Assembly (NCBI RefSeq): GCF_009674665.1
Contig: NZ_WKJD01000008.1
Span: 38,007 to 102,006, forward strand
Direction of reading: 5' to 3'
Source of the DNA: Agromyces kandeliae
GTDB taxonomy: Bacteria; Actinomycetota; Actinomycetes; Actinomycetales; Microbacteriaceae
DNA: 64,000 bases
Shown: piece by piece, positions 10,569 to 24,120 of the stretch
Layout: each line of letters opens with the position of its first letter
Position numbering within the stretch: the first letter of the stretch is position 1
The notes under the pieces: model-generated
What the model was told of the DNA's origin: nothing
What the model saw: only the letters and a program-made list of their open reading frames with translations
The model's database searches: none
Position numbers and translations under genes: made by a program

Positions 10569-10593
10569 ACGGCCGCGAGCATCGCGGCCGTTT
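10569..10593 (+). terminator. Terminator hairpin of tRNA-Ser(GCT)
   Basis: ACGGCCGCGA and TCGCGGCCGT form a perfect 10-bp stem with a three-base loop, 18 bases after the tRNA, followed by a short TT. Confidence 0.7.
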
Positions 10594-10703
10594 CGCATGT
10601 CCGCGCTGCGTGCTGTTACGCCGTGGGACGCGGCCGCCGGGCGGCACGTGCCGTGCCGGATAGCGTCGAACGGGTCCGTGCACCGATCAGTGGAGCCGCC
10701 CGC

Positions 10704-12755
10704 ATGTCGCATCCCGCACCTCCGACCGCGCCCGACGAGACCGCCGGCGGAGCGGTCGAGCGCCGCAGCCCGGCGATCACGACCCTCGCAGCCGAGGCCG
10801 CGGCGATCCCGCCGCCGCCGGCGTTCGCGGCACAGGCCAACGTCGACGCCGGATTCGTCGAGTCGGCCCGACGCGACCCGATCGCGTTCTGGGCTCGCGA
10901 GGCCGAGCGCCTCGACTGGGCGACGCCGTGGCACACGGCGCACGAGTGGCGGCCGACGGATGCCGCGGGGCAGGAGGTGCCCGAGGCGACCTGGTTCGCG
11001 GGCGGCCGGCTGAACGCCGCGGTGAACTGCGTCGACCGTCATGTCGCGGCGGGCCACGGCGACAGGGTCGCGTTCCACTTCGAGGGCGAGCGCGGCGATC
11101 GGCGCACCGTGACGTACGGCGAGTTGGAGCGCGAGGTCGCGCGCGCGGCGAACGCGCTCGCGGCGCTCGGCGTGGGGAAGGGCGACCGCGTCGTGCTCTA
11201 CCTCCCCGTGCTCGTCGAGACCGTCGTCGCGACGCTCGCCGTCGCTCGGCTGGGCGCCGTCCACTCGCTCGTGTTCGGCGGGTTCTCGGCCGAGGCGCTC
11301 CGGTTCCGCGTCTCGGACACGGGGGCGAAGGTCGTCGTCACGAGCGACGGCCAGTTCCGGCGCGGCGAGGCGGTCGCCGTGAAGGCCGCGGTCGACGAGG
11401 CCGTCGACGGCCTCGAGCACGTCGAGCACGTGCTCGTCGTGCGCCGGACGGGCGATGAGACGCCCGGCATCCCGTGGACTCCGGGCCGCGACGTCTGGTG
11501 GCACGACGCGGTCGACGCGGCATCCGCCCATCACGAGGCGGAGGCGTTCGACGCCGAGACGCCGCTCTTCATCATCTACACCTCGGGCACGACGGGCCGC
11601 CCGAAGGGCCTCGTGCACACGACCGGCGGCTACCTCACCCACGTCGCGAGCACCTTCCACTCGGTGTTCGACGCGAAGCACGACGACGTCTACTGGTGCA
11701 CGGCCGACCTGGCGTGGGTCACGGCGCACAGCTACGTGCTCTACGGGCCGCTCGCGAACGGCATCACGAGCGTGATCTTCGAGGGCACGCCGAACACGCC
11801 GCACCCGGGTCGGCACTTCGAGATCATCGAACGATACGGCGTCACCACCTACTACACGGCGCCCACGCTGATCCGGTCGTTCATGGGCTGGTTCCCGGGC
11901 GGGGTGCCGGGCGGGTACGACGTCTCGAGCATCCGGCTGCTCGGTTCGGTGGGCGAGGCGATCAACCCGGCAGCCTGGGAGTGGTTCCGCCGGGAGGTCG
12001 GCGGCGGCACCGCGCCGATCGTCGACACGTGGTGGCAGTCCGAGACGGGCGGGGCGGTCATGGCGCCGCTGCCGGGGATCTCGCACCTCAAGCCCGGGTC
12101 GGCGCTGCGCGCCCTTCCGGGGCTCACGACCCGCGTCGTCGACGAGCACGGCGACGAGGTCGCGCGGGGCGAGGGCGGCTACCTCGTGATCGACGGCACC
12201 TGGCCGGGCATGGCCCGCACGGTCTGGGGCGACCCCGAGCGATACCGCGACTCGTACTGGGCGCGCTTCGCCGATCGCGGCTACTTCTTCTCCGGCGACG
12301 GCGCACGCGTCGACGCCGAGGGCGACATCTGGCTGCTCGGGCGGGTCGACGACGTGATCAACGTCTCGGGTCACCGCCTCTCGACGATCGAGATCGAGTC
12401 GGCGCTCGTCGGGCACCCGGAGGTCACCGAGGCCGGCGTCGTGGGGGTGAGCGACGCCCGCACCGGCGAGGCGGTCGTCGCGTTCGTCGTCGGCGACGGC
12501 GTGGCCGGGCGTAGCGAGGGCGGCACGGATGCCTCGGCACGGGCCGCGGCGCTGCGGGCGCATGTCGCGGCGGCGATCGGGCCGATCGCGAAGCCCCGCG
12601 ACATCCACTTCGTCCCCGACCTTCCGAAGACGCGATCGGGGAAGATCATGCGGCGCCTGCTCGTCGACCTCGCCGAGGGGCGCCCGTTGGGCGACACCAC
12701 CTCGCTGCAGGACCCCGCGGTGCCTGCCCGGATCGGCTCGCTGATCGGGGGCTGA
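10704..12755 (+). CDS. acs: Acetyl-CoA synthetase (acetate-CoA ligase)
   Basis: It activates acetate through acetyl-AMP to acetyl-CoA. The 683-residue protein has the AMP-binding core motifs IYTSGTTGRPKG near residue 290 and WWQSETGGAVMAP near 440. YFFSGDGARVDAEGDIWLLGRVDDVINVSGHR follows near 530-560. The C-terminal lid carries PKTRSGKIMRR, whose lysine is catalytic and in many Acs enzymes is regulated by acetylation. The ATG giving MSHPAPPTAP was chosen over the upstream open frame because homology starts after it. A TAGCGT hexamer about 45 bases upstream is a possible -10. Propionate or another short acid as substrate is possible but less likely. Confidence 0.94.
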   Translation: MSHPAPPTAPDETAGGAVERRSPAITTLAAEAAAIPPPPAFAAQANVDAGFVESARRDPIAFWAREAERLDWATPWHTAHEWRPTDAAGQEVPEATWFAGGRLNAAVNCVDRHVAAGHGDRVAFHFEGERGDRRTVTYGELEREVARAANALAALGVGKGDRVVLYLPVLVETVVATLAVARLGAVHSLVFGGFSAEALRFRVSDTGAKVVVTSDGQFRRGEAVAVKAAVDEAVDGLEHVEHVLVVRRTGDETPGIPWTPGRDVWWHDAVDAASAHHEAEAFDAETPLFIIYTSGTTGRPKGLVHTTGGYLTHVASTFHSVFDAKHDDVYWCTADLAWVTAHSYVLYGPLANGITSVIFEGTPNTPHPGRHFEIIERYGVTTYYTAPTLIRSFMGWFPGGVPGGYDVSSIRLLGSVGEAINPAAWEWFRREVGGGTAPIVDTWWQSETGGAVMAPLPGISHLKPGSALRALPGLTTRVVDEHGDEVARGEGGYLVIDGTWPGMARTVWGDPERYRDSYWARFADRGYFFSGDGARVDAEGDIWLLGRVDDVINVSGHRLSTIEIESALVGHPEVTEAGVVGVSDARTGEAVVAFVVGDGVAGRSEGGTDASARAAALRAHVAAAIGPIAKPRDIHFVPDLPKTRSGKIMRRLLVDLAEGRPLGDTTSLQDPAVPARIGSLIGG

Positions 12756-12807
12756 GCCCGTCCGGGGCGCGAGCCCGGGACAGTGGAGGGATGTCGCCGC
12801 CGGGGAC

Positions 12808-12836
12808 TATGCTCCACCTGTTCCACACGAAACAGG
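12808..12836 (+). promoter_or_regulatory. Promoter and inverted repeat before the small lipoprotein gene
   Basis: TATGCT (12808-12813) is a good -10 hexamer. It is followed directly by an inverted repeat CCTGTT/AACAGG (12817-12822 and 12831-12836, eight-base gap) that would overlap the transcription start. It could be an operator or a 5' hairpin. The ribosome site AGGGGGA follows. Confidence 0.45.
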
Positions 12837-12848
12837 GGGAGTTTCAGA

Positions 12849-13316
12849 ATGCGACGTTTCACCATGCCCGCAGCACTGGTCTTCGCCGGTGCGCTTGCGC
12901 TCACGGGCTGCGCGTCCGGCGGCGGCGACACCGCCGCGACCGGTGAGGAGAGCTGCTCGTCGATCTCCGCGCAGGTACGCGACATCTCGAACGGCGTCCA
13001 GAACAACCTCGCCGCGCCGTCTTCGCTCGAGGGGCTCCAGGACTACCTGGGCGAGGCGTCGGAGCGGACCGACGCGCTCATCGAGGAAGCCGGTGACAGC
13101 GACGCGCTGATCGACGCGCTCGGGGGTTTCCAGACCGCGCTGAACGAGGTGTCGACGTACGCCGACGGCCTCGCCGAGGTGCCCTCCGAGGAGGACCCGT
13201 CGGCGATGACCATCGAGCAGGACCCCGACGAGCTCGCCTCGGAGCAGGCTGCGCTGCAGGAGGCGTCGGCCGCGGTCGCCGCGTCCTGCGACACGGACTC
13301 CGACTCCGACGAGTAA
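12849..13316 (+). CDS. Small secreted lipoprotein of unknown function
   Basis: The 155-residue protein begins with a lipoprotein signal peptide (MRRFTMPAALVFAGALALTGC), with the lipobox LTGC putting the acylated Cys at about residue 21. The mature part is acidic and probably helical, with many Ala, Ser, Glu and Asp and two further Cys residues that could form a disulphide. The ATG at 12849 is chosen for its ribosome site AGGGGGA and because it starts the signal peptide exactly. I do not recognise the family and no enzymatic motif is visible. A strong hairpin follows the stop. Confidence 0.82.
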   Translation: MRRFTMPAALVFAGALALTGCASGGGDTAATGEESCSSISAQVRDISNGVQNNLAAPSSLEGLQDYLGEASERTDALIEEAGDSDALIDALGGFQTALNEVSTYADGLAEVPSEEDPSAMTIEQDPDELASEQAALQEASAAVAASCDTDSDSDE

Positions 13317-13341
13317 GGGCCGACCGGAGCGGGATCGCTCC

Positions 13342-13382
13342 ATGACGGCCGGGACGCGGCGTGAACCCGTCCCGGCCGTCAT
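13342..13382. terminator. 15-bp hairpin after the lipoprotein gene
   Basis: ATGACGGCCGGGACG (13342-13356) pairs perfectly with CGTCCCGGCCGTCAT (13368-13382) around an 11-base loop, 26 bases past the stop codon. There is no T tract, as is common for actinobacterial terminators. Confidence 0.6.
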
Positions 13383-13460
13383 CGCGCCGGCCGGCTCCCG
13401 ACGCACCGGGCGGGTGGCGTCGATGACGTCGTCGGATGCGGGCCCGAAACATCCGCCCCC

Positions 13461-13466
13461 TACGAT
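13461..13466 (+). promoter_or_regulatory. Candidate -10 element of the glgX-treY-treZ operon
   Basis: TACGAT lies 27 bases before the glgX ATG, with a GGGGGA ribosome site between them. No clear -35 element is seen. Confidence 0.4.
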
Positions 13467-13493
13467 GGCCGGAGGCTCACCGTTGGGGGATGC

Positions 13494-18204
<4,711 letters not shown>

Positions 18205-18208
<4 letters not shown>

Positions 18209-19971
18209 CGCTCGAGCTCTGGGCCCCGAATCCGACCCGGGTCGCGCTGCGGCGACCGGGCCGCCCCGACCTGCCGATGGATCGCGACGAGCGGGGCCGA
18301 TGGCACGCCGACGTCGAGCTGGCGCCCGGCGACGAGTACGGCTTCGTACTGGACGACGACCACCGGGCGCTGCCCGACCCGCGCTCGCTGCGCCAGCCGC
18401 TCGGCGTCCACGAGCCGAGTGCGGCGTTCGACCTCGGCGCGCACGAGTGGGCGGACGCCGACTGGACGGGCCGCCAACTCGCGGGCGGCACCGTGTACGA
18501 GCTGCACGTCGGGACGTACACCCCCGACGGCACGCTCGACTCCGCGGTCGAGCGCCTCGACCACCTCGTGGACCTCGGCATCGACTTCGTCGAGCTGCTG
18601 CCCGTCAACGCGTTCAACGGCACGCACAACTGGGGCTACGACGGCGTGCTCTGGTACGCCGTGCACGAGGGCTACGGGGGCCCCGCCGCGTACCAGCGGT
18701 TCGTCGACGCCTGCCACGCGCGCGGCCTCGCGGTCATCCAGGACGTCGTCTACAACCACCTCGGTCCGAGCGGGAACTACCTGCCGAGGTTCGGCCCGTA
18801 CCTGCGCACGGCCGAGCGCAACACGTGGGGCGACTCGGTGAACCTCGACGAGCCCGAGGTGCGGCGGTACATCCTCGAGAACGCGATGACGTGGCTGCGC
18901 GACTTCCACGTCGACGGGCTCCGGCTCGATGCGGTGCACGCGCTGCGCGACCGGTCCGAGCGGCACATCCTGCGGGAGCTCGCCGAGCACGCCGACGCGC
19001 TCTCGGCGCACATCGGCCGACCGCTCACGCTGATCGCCGAGTCCGACCTGAACGACCCGACGCTCATCATGCCGCGCGAGGCGGGCGGCTACGGCCTCAC
19101 GGCCCAGTGGAGCGACGACCACCACCACGCGATGCACGTCGCGCTCACGGGCGAGACCGCGGGCTACTACGCCGACTTCGCGCCGCTCGACGCGCTCGTG
19201 AAGACGACCACGCGCGGGTTCTTCCACGACGGCACGTACTCGTCGTTCCGCGGGCGCGACCACGGCCGGCCGATCGATCCGGCCGTGCCCACGTGGCGGC
19301 TCGTCACGTTCGCCCAGGACCACGACCAGGTCGGCAACCGCGCCGCGGGCGACCGGCTCTCGCCCGAGCTCGGCGAGCGCAGGCTCGCCGTCACGGCGGT
19401 GCTCAACCTGACGACGCCGTTCACGCCGATGCTGTTCATGGGGGAGGAGTGGGGCGCGTCGACGCCCTGGGCGTTCTTCACGTCCCACCCCGAGCCCGAG
19501 CTCGGACGCGCGACCGCGGAGGGCCGGATCGCCGAGTTCGCCCGGATGGGATGGGACGAGGCGCTCGTGCCGGACCCGCAGGACCCCGAGACGTTCCGGC
19601 GCTCGAAGCTCGACTGGTCGGAGCCCGCCGACGCCGGCGGTGCGCACGGGGGACTGCTCGACCTGCATCGCCGCCTCCTCGCGCTCCGCCGAGCGCGGCC
19701 GGAGCTCACCGACCCGTCGTTCGAGCACACGACGGCCTGGGCGGATGACGCGCTCGACCGGTTCCGGATGGATCGCGGCGCCCCGGACGCGCCCGAACGG
19801 GTCGTGGTGCTCGCGAACCTCGGCGCCTCGCCGTGGGCGATCGAGCTCGACGGGCCCGCCGACGTGCTGCTGGCGACCGACCCGGCGCTCGCCGAGCGCG
19901 GTGCGCCCGACCGCATGGTCGAACTCCCGCCCGAGACGGCCGTGATCCTCGCCGTCGCGCACGGATCGTAG
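18205..19971 (+). CDS. treZ: Malto-oligosyltrehalose trehalohydrolase (GH13_10)
   Basis: It releases free trehalose from the TreY product. The 588-residue protein has an N-terminal beta domain (about 1-95) and then the GH13 barrel. Motifs are [35 protein letters not shown], the nucleophile in [12 protein letters not shown] near residue 247, the acid/base in [10 protein letters not shown] near 280, and [11 protein letters not shown] near 370. The ATG overlaps the treY stop. The treZ stop TAG is itself the first half of the -10 hexamer of the next gene. Confidence 0.96.
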
Positions 19972-19974
19972 GCT
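19969..19974 (+). promoter_or_regulatory. -10 element of the ClbS-like gene, overlapping the treZ stop
   Basis: TAGGCT includes the treZ stop TAG and is followed by six bases and a GTG start, so the ClbS-like gene probably has its own leaderless promoter at the end of the operon. Confidence 0.5.
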
Positions 19975-19980
19975 GGGCGC

Positions 19981-20511
19981 GTGAGCATCCCGCAGCACCG
20001 TGCCGACCTGGTCCGGCAGGCGGTCGACCGCTTCGCCGAGTTCGAGCGCGCGCTCGACGGGCTCGACGGCACCGCGCTCCCCGGTCACGATGAGCCGATG
20101 ACGGTTGCCGCCGCGCCCGAGCCGCGCGACCGCGACGCGGTCGACGTGGTCAACCACCTGCACGCCTGGCACGTGCTGCTGCTCGGCTGGCTCGCCGACG
20201 ACGCCGCGGGCGAGGTGCCCGCGTATCCGGCCGACGGCTACACGTGGCGCGACCTCGACCGGCTGAACCGCGACCTGCGCGACCGGTATCGCGGTGAGGG
20301 GGATCCCGCCGCCGCCCGGGAACGGCTCCGCGCGAGCCACCTCTCCGCGCTCGCCCGCCTCGACGCGATGACCGACGCCGAGATCTTCACCGACGGTCGA
20401 GCGTGGCTCGGCGGGGCGAGCCTGGCAGAGCCCGCCCACGAGTGCCTCGGCGGGCACTACGCCTGGGCGCTCGGCGCCATCGCGGGTCCCGCCGCTCCGA
20501 CGGTCGCCTGA
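19981..20511 (+). CDS. ClbS/DfsB family four-helix-bundle protein
   Basis: The 176-residue protein resembles the ClbS/DfsB family (DUF1706). Evidence is the early VVNHLHAWHVLLLGWL helix, the family-like YTWRDLDRLNRDLRDRYRGEGDPAAAR region, and the C-terminal HECLGGHYAWALGAI. In E. coli ClbS protects against the genotoxin colibactin, but most members, including environmental ones, have unknown roles and belong to the DinB/YfiT-like helical bundle group. No colibactin-like cluster is seen here, so self-resistance cannot be claimed. The GTG start follows TAGGCT by six bases. It could be co-transcribed with treZ or independent. Confidence 0.75.
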   Translation: MSIPQHRADLVRQAVDRFAEFERALDGLDGTALPGHDEPMTVAAAPEPRDRDAVDVVNHLHAWHVLLLGWLADDAAGEVPAYPADGYTWRDLDRLNRDLRDRYRGEGDPAAARERLRASHLSALARLDAMTDAEIFTDGRAWLGGASLAEPAHECLGGHYAWALGAIAGPAAPTVA

Positions 20512-20540
20512 CGCGAGCGGCACCGCGGGGCGGCGGGCGG

Positions 20541-21281
20541 TCACTTCGGGAGCCGTGCCGTGTCGAGGCCACGCACGATCAGCCACCCGGCGAGGACCAG
20601 CCCTTGGACGGCGAGCGGTGCGGTGAGCGCGAGGTAGGGCGCGCCGACCACGTCGACGACGCGCGCCAGCAGCAGGACGCTCGCGGTGATCGCGGACGCG
20701 ACGCCCGCCACGCCCCAGGTCGACAGCCACGCCGGGACCATCCGCCATCGGAGGAGGAGCACGAGGAGGAGCAGGTCGCCGAGTCCCATGATCGTGATGA
20801 CCACGACGTGGTTGACGAGGTCGCGCCCGTTCCGCACCGTCTCGGCGAGGATCGCGTACGTCTCGGCCGCCGGAGTGCCGATCGCGGCGTCGTAGCCCTG
20901 GGCGAGGTCCAGGAGGAGCGACAGCATGACGACCGCGAGCAGGTGGAATCCGCACATGACCAGCCGGAATCCGACGAAGCCGACGCTGAGTGCCGGACTC
21001 GCGCGCCGCAGGATCGGATGGAGGACGAGCGCGAATCCGGCGTACGCGGCGACCATGACGACCTGGAAGAGCGCGCCCGAGATGAGCTCCGCGCGGCGCT
21101 CGGTCACCGATCCGAGGTGGTCCGGCTCCTCCAGGACGGGGACCACGCTGAGGATTCCGGCGATGAAGGCCACGAGCACCAGGGCGCCGGCCGTCGCCGC
21201 CGCACGGCGCTCGGGTGTCGAGCGCGCGCGCCCGGCCGTTTCGGTCGGACCGCTCCGCGATACGTCGTGCTCTCGTTCCAT
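20541..21281 (-). CDS. DUF4386 family integral membrane protein
   Basis: The 246-residue protein has about six membrane segments, with the first at about residues 28-50 (AAATAGALVLVAFIAGILSV). The layout and motifs such as VGFRLVMCGFHLLAVV and GLGDLLLLVLLLRWRMVPAWLSTWG match the DUF4386 family, whose function is unknown. It is transcribed away from the neighbouring TetR gene, and the gap between them holds two matching operator-like repeats. The one nearest this gene overlaps its expected promoter and the GGAG ribosome site, so repression by that TetR protein is likely. The inducing ligand is unknown. Confidence 0.85.
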   Translation of the reverse strand: MEREHDVSRSGPTETAGRARSTPERRAAATAGALVLVAFIAGILSVVPVLEEPDHLGSVTERRAELISGALFQVVMVAAYAGFALVLHPILRRASPALSVGFVGFRLVMCGFHLLAVVMLSLLLDLAQGYDAAIGTPAAETYAILAETVRNGRDLVNHVVVITIMGLGDLLLLVLLLRWRMVPAWLSTWGVAGVASAITASVLLLARVVDVVGAPYLALTAPLAVQGLVLAGWLIVRGLDTARLPK

Positions 21282-21291
21282 CTTCGTCTCC

Positions 21292-21310
21292 TATACAGGT
21301 GTAAGGTCAG
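21292..21310. promoter_or_regulatory. TetR operator copy 1
   Basis: TATACAGGTGTAAGGTCAG contains the interrupted palindrome TATACA-NN-TGTAA. It lies 11 bases before the DUF4386 start and should block its promoter when bound. It repeats almost exactly 34 bases away. Confidence 0.65.
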
Positions 21311-21325
21311 CGTGACAGCCGCAAC

Positions 21326-21344
21326 TATACACATGTAAGGTCAG
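21326..21344. promoter_or_regulatory. TetR operator copy 2
   Basis: TATACACATGTAAGGTCAG is a direct repeat of copy 1, differing only at the two central bases. It lies 28 bases before the TetR ATG. TATACA could also serve as the TetR -10 element, so the repressor would control itself. Confidence 0.65.
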
Positions 21345-21371
21345 GAGTCCACGGTCCCGTGAGGAGATGCC

Positions 21372-22016
21372 ATGCCGGTCCGACCGCCGCTCAGCCCGGA
21401 GCGCATCATCGCGGCCGCCGTCTCGCTGGCGGACCAGGGCGGCGTCTCCGGCGTGAGCATGCGCAAGGTCGCGGACTCGCTCGGCGTCGAGGCGATGGCG
21501 CTCTACCACCACGTGCCCAACAAGGAGGCGATCGTGGACGCGATCGTCGATTCCGTGTTCGCCGAGATCGAGGTCGCGCGGTCCGATGCGGACTGGCGGA
21601 GCGACCTCGAGCGGGCGGGCTGGTCGACACGAGCCGCCGTCGCACGACACAGTTGGGTCCTCGGACTCATCGAGTCACGCGACCACGTCGGCCCCCACCG
21701 ACTGCGACGGCACGATGCCGTGCTCGGGATCCTCCTCGACGCTGGGTGCGCTCCGATCGAGTCGGTCCTCGCGGTCTCGGCGCTCGACAGCTACGTGTAC
21801 GGATTCGTGCTGCAGGAGAAGCAGCAGGCCCTCGCCGAGCCGGCGGACGTCGAGCGGGCGGCCGGCCTGCTGCTCGACGGGACCGCGGATGACCTCCCCC
21901 ACCTCCGTCGCGTCGCCGCGGCCGCGCTCGGGGGGTCGGCCCCGAGTCCGGACGAGGCGTTCGCCCACGGGCTCCGCGTGATCCTCGACGGGCTGCCCTG
22001 CGTCCGGCCGCGCTGA
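21372..22016 (+). CDS. TetR-family transcriptional repressor
   Basis: The 214-residue regulator has an N-terminal helix-turn-helix at about residues 12-58 (IIAAAVSLADQGGVSGVSMRKVADSLGVEAMALYHHVPNKEAIVDAIVD). The all-helical ligand-binding part looks like the TetR_C group, to which tetracycline repressors belong. The divergent DUF4386 membrane gene and two 19-base direct repeats in the 90-base gap show the likely regulon: its own gene and the membrane gene. No drug-efflux pump is next to it, so a tetracycline ligand is not implied. Confidence 0.92.
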   Translation: MPVRPPLSPERIIAAAVSLADQGGVSGVSMRKVADSLGVEAMALYHHVPNKEAIVDAIVDSVFAEIEVARSDADWRSDLERAGWSTRAAVARHSWVLGLIESRDHVGPHRLRRHDAVLGILLDAGCAPIESVLAVSALDSYVYGFVLQEKQQALAEPADVERAAGLLLDGTADDLPHLRRVAAAALGGSAPSPDEAFAHGLRVILDGLPCVRPR

Positions 22017-22063
22017 GCGACGACTCGGTGCAGACCCTGAGGCCCGAGCCGCGGCCGACGCCC

Positions 22064-22069
22064 TAGGCT
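22064..22069 (+). promoter_or_regulatory. -10 element of the lipoprotein gene at 22076 (leaderless)
   Basis: TAGGCT followed by CCGGGC and ATG, a six-base gap without a ribosome site. Confidence 0.5.
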
Positions 22070-22075
22070 CCGGGC

Positions 22076-23212
22076 ATGTCGACCCGATCCGGCGCCGCGG
22101 GCGCCGACGCCCACCACCCTGCACGCCATCCCGGACGGAGCGCACCGGCGACCCTGGCCCTCGCGCTGGCGGCGGCGACCGTGTTGAGCGCCTGCGCGAC
22201 CCCATCCGGCGACATCGCGTCGCCGACGACCGAGGCGGCCGCGCCGACCCCGTCCGGCGTTCCGACCGAGTCGGCCGCGCCCGGATCGATTCCGCCCGAG
22301 TCCCGGTACGACCTCGGATGCGACGACCTCGTCCCCGCATCCCTCGTCGGCGACGTGTTCGCCGCCCCGGTCGAGGCGACCGACCCGCTCGTGACCGCGT
22401 CGTCGGCCGGGATCGCCCTGCCGCGGATGACCTCGATCATCGCCGTGGGCGGCCTCGCGTGCGAGTGGTCGAACGGCGAGCCCTACAACAGCCGGTACGG
22501 CGCGAACCCCGCGCACGTCGGGCTCCTCGTCACCGTCGTCCCACCGCAGGCCGGCGGGTGGAGCGACACCGCGGTCCGCTTCGGCATGCCGGCGACGGCC
22601 ACGAGCTGCGGCGGATGGAGCTGCACGGCCACGCAGGTCGCGTCCGGTGCCTGGGTCCAGGCGCAGGCGATGGACGGCTCGGGCGAACCGGACCCGACGG
22701 CGTTCGGCCGCGTGGTCGACGCCGCGGTGGCCGCCATCGATGCCGCGAGTCCGCCCGGGCCGCAGGCGACGACGGGTTCGGCGATCCCGGGCGACTGCCA
22801 GGCGGTCGTTCCGGACGCAGTCGTGGAATCGGTCACCGGCGTCGCCGATGTCGTCGAGACGTCGTGGGCCGGCGGGTGGAGCGAATGGGCCGAGGCGAAG
22901 ACGATCGCCGGCGACCGCGGCTGCCTGTGGCTCAGAGCGGACGCCGATGAGGTCGTGGTCGGCACGGACTGGGTTCGCGGCGGCCGCTGGGCATACGACC
23001 GCATCGCCGACGGCGGGGGCCTGATGCAGGCCGGATCCGACCTCGGGCTCGACCTCGTCGCCCCTGATCTCGCCGTCCTCCGGTGCGATCCGGCCGACGG
23101 CCACTGCGCCGTCGACCTGCTGATCGGTGCCGACTGGGTGCAGGTCAGCGCGCCCGATGAGGCGGTGACGGTCGCCATCGCATCCGAGATCGCGAGCAAC
23201 CTGGCCGGCTGA
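22076..23212 (+). CDS. Secreted lipoprotein with a two-fold internal repeat, function unknown
   Basis: The 378-residue protein has a long N-terminus and then a hydrophobic signal ending in the lipobox LSAC, so the acylated Cys is near residue 41. A Pro/Thr/Ser linker follows. The rest looks like two related halves, each opening with a Cys close to a hydrophobic VP segment (CDDLVPASLVGDVF and CQAVVPDAVVESV) and each with a CxW pair (ACEWSNG and GCLWLRA). This suggests two copies of a DUF3558-like extracytoplasmic domain held by disulphides. I cannot name a function. The ATG follows TAGGCT by six bases. It is convergent with ku. Confidence 0.83.
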   Translation: MSTRSGAAGADAHHPARHPGRSAPATLALALAAATVLSACATPSGDIASPTTEAAAPTPSGVPTESAAPGSIPPESRYDLGCDDLVPASLVGDVFAAPVEATDPLVTASSAGIALPRMTSIIAVGGLACEWSNGEPYNSRYGANPAHVGLLVTVVPPQAGGWSDTAVRFGMPATATSCGGWSCTATQVASGAWVQAQAMDGSGEPDPTAFGRVVDAAVAAIDAASPPGPQATTGSAIPGDCQAVVPDAVVESVTGVADVVETSWAGGWSEWAEAKTIAGDRGCLWLRADADEVVVGTDWVRGGRWAYDRIADGGGLMQAGSDLGLDLVAPDLAVLRCDPADGHCAVDLLIGADWVQVSAPDEAVTVAIASEIASNLAG

Positions 23213-23229
23213 CGCCCCTCCGGGCCGGT

Positions 23230-24051
23230 TCAGCCCGCCGACGACGTCTTCCCGGCATCCGCCGCACCTCCGCGCTTCGCGGCGATCGACTGTCGTAGCG
23301 CCTCCATCAGGTCGATGACCTCGCCGCCCTCCTCCTCGGCCTGCTCGCCGAACGTCGCGGCCGTGTCGAGGGCGTCGCCCTGCTCGAGCTTCGCCTGGAT
23401 GAGGGTGCGGAGCTCCTGCTGGTACTCGTCGACGAACTGCTCGGGCTCGAAGTCGTTCGAGAGGCTCTCGATGAGCTGCTTCGAGAGGTCGAGTTCCTTC
23501 GAGGTGATCTTCGCCGGCTCGTCGAGGGCGGGGAAGTTCGCCTGCCGCACCTCGTCGCTCCAGAGCAGCGTCTGCACCATGAGGACGTCGCCGAACACGC
23601 GGAGCGCCGCGAGCCGCGTCTTCTGGCGCAGCGCCATCCGCACGACCGCCGTGCGGTCGGTCGACTCGAGCGCCTCGCGCAGCAGCACGTAGGCCTTGTT
23701 CGACGCCGAGTCCGGCTCGAGGTAGTAGCTCCGATCGAACATGATCGGGTCGATCTGGTCGGTCGGCACGAACTCGACGACCTCGATCTCGCGGCTGCGT
23801 TCGGCCGGCAGCGACTTCAGGTCCTCGTCGGTGATGATGACGGTCCGCTCGCCGTCGTCGTAGGCCTTGTCGATGTGCTGGTACGGCACGATCTCGCCGT
23901 CGATCTCGCACACCCGCTGGTAGCGGATTCGCCCGCCGTCGGCGTCGTGCACCTGGTGCAGGGACACGTCGTGGTCCTCGGTGGCGCTGTACAGCTTGAC
24001 GGGCACGTTGACGAGGCCGAACGTGACCGCCCCCTTCCACACGGCTCGCAT
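23230..24051 (-). CDS. ku: Non-homologous end-joining protein Ku
   Basis: Ku binds DNA double-strand ends and recruits LigD. The 273-residue protein is the usual length for bacterial Ku. It begins MRAVWKGAVTFGLVNVPVKLYSAT, the Ku signature, with RYQRVCEIDGEIVPYQHIDKAYD and the long helical arm near PAKITSKELDLSKQLIESL. The C-terminus is short and ends KRGGAADAGKTSSAG, a basic tail. The frame is open upstream, but the ATG at 24051 starts exactly at the conserved N-terminus. ligD is divergent with a 69-base gap, so the pair forms a complete two-component repair system. Such systems matter most in stationary phase, spores or desiccation. Confidence 0.97.
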   Translation of the reverse strand: MRAVWKGAVTFGLVNVPVKLYSATEDHDVSLHQVHDADGGRIRYQRVCEIDGEIVPYQHIDKAYDDGERTVIITDEDLKSLPAERSREIEVVEFVPTDQIDPIMFDRSYYLEPDSASNKAYVLLREALESTDRTAVVRMALRQKTRLAALRVFGDVLMVQTLLWSDEVRQANFPALDEPAKITSKELDLSKQLIESLSNDFEPEQFVDEYQQELRTLIQAKLEQGDALDTAATFGEQAEEEGGEVIDLMEALRQSIAAKRGGAADAGKTSSAG

Positions 24052-24120
24052 GCCCCCCAGTACACACCCCGCCCGGCCCGAGCGATACCCCTCGCCCTCC
24101 GCGCCGGGCAGGATGGGGGC

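Noticed and set aside
19981..20511. Colibactin self-resistance by the ClbS-like gene
   Set aside because: No polyketide or peptide synthetase genes are present; the family is broad and mostly uncharacterised.
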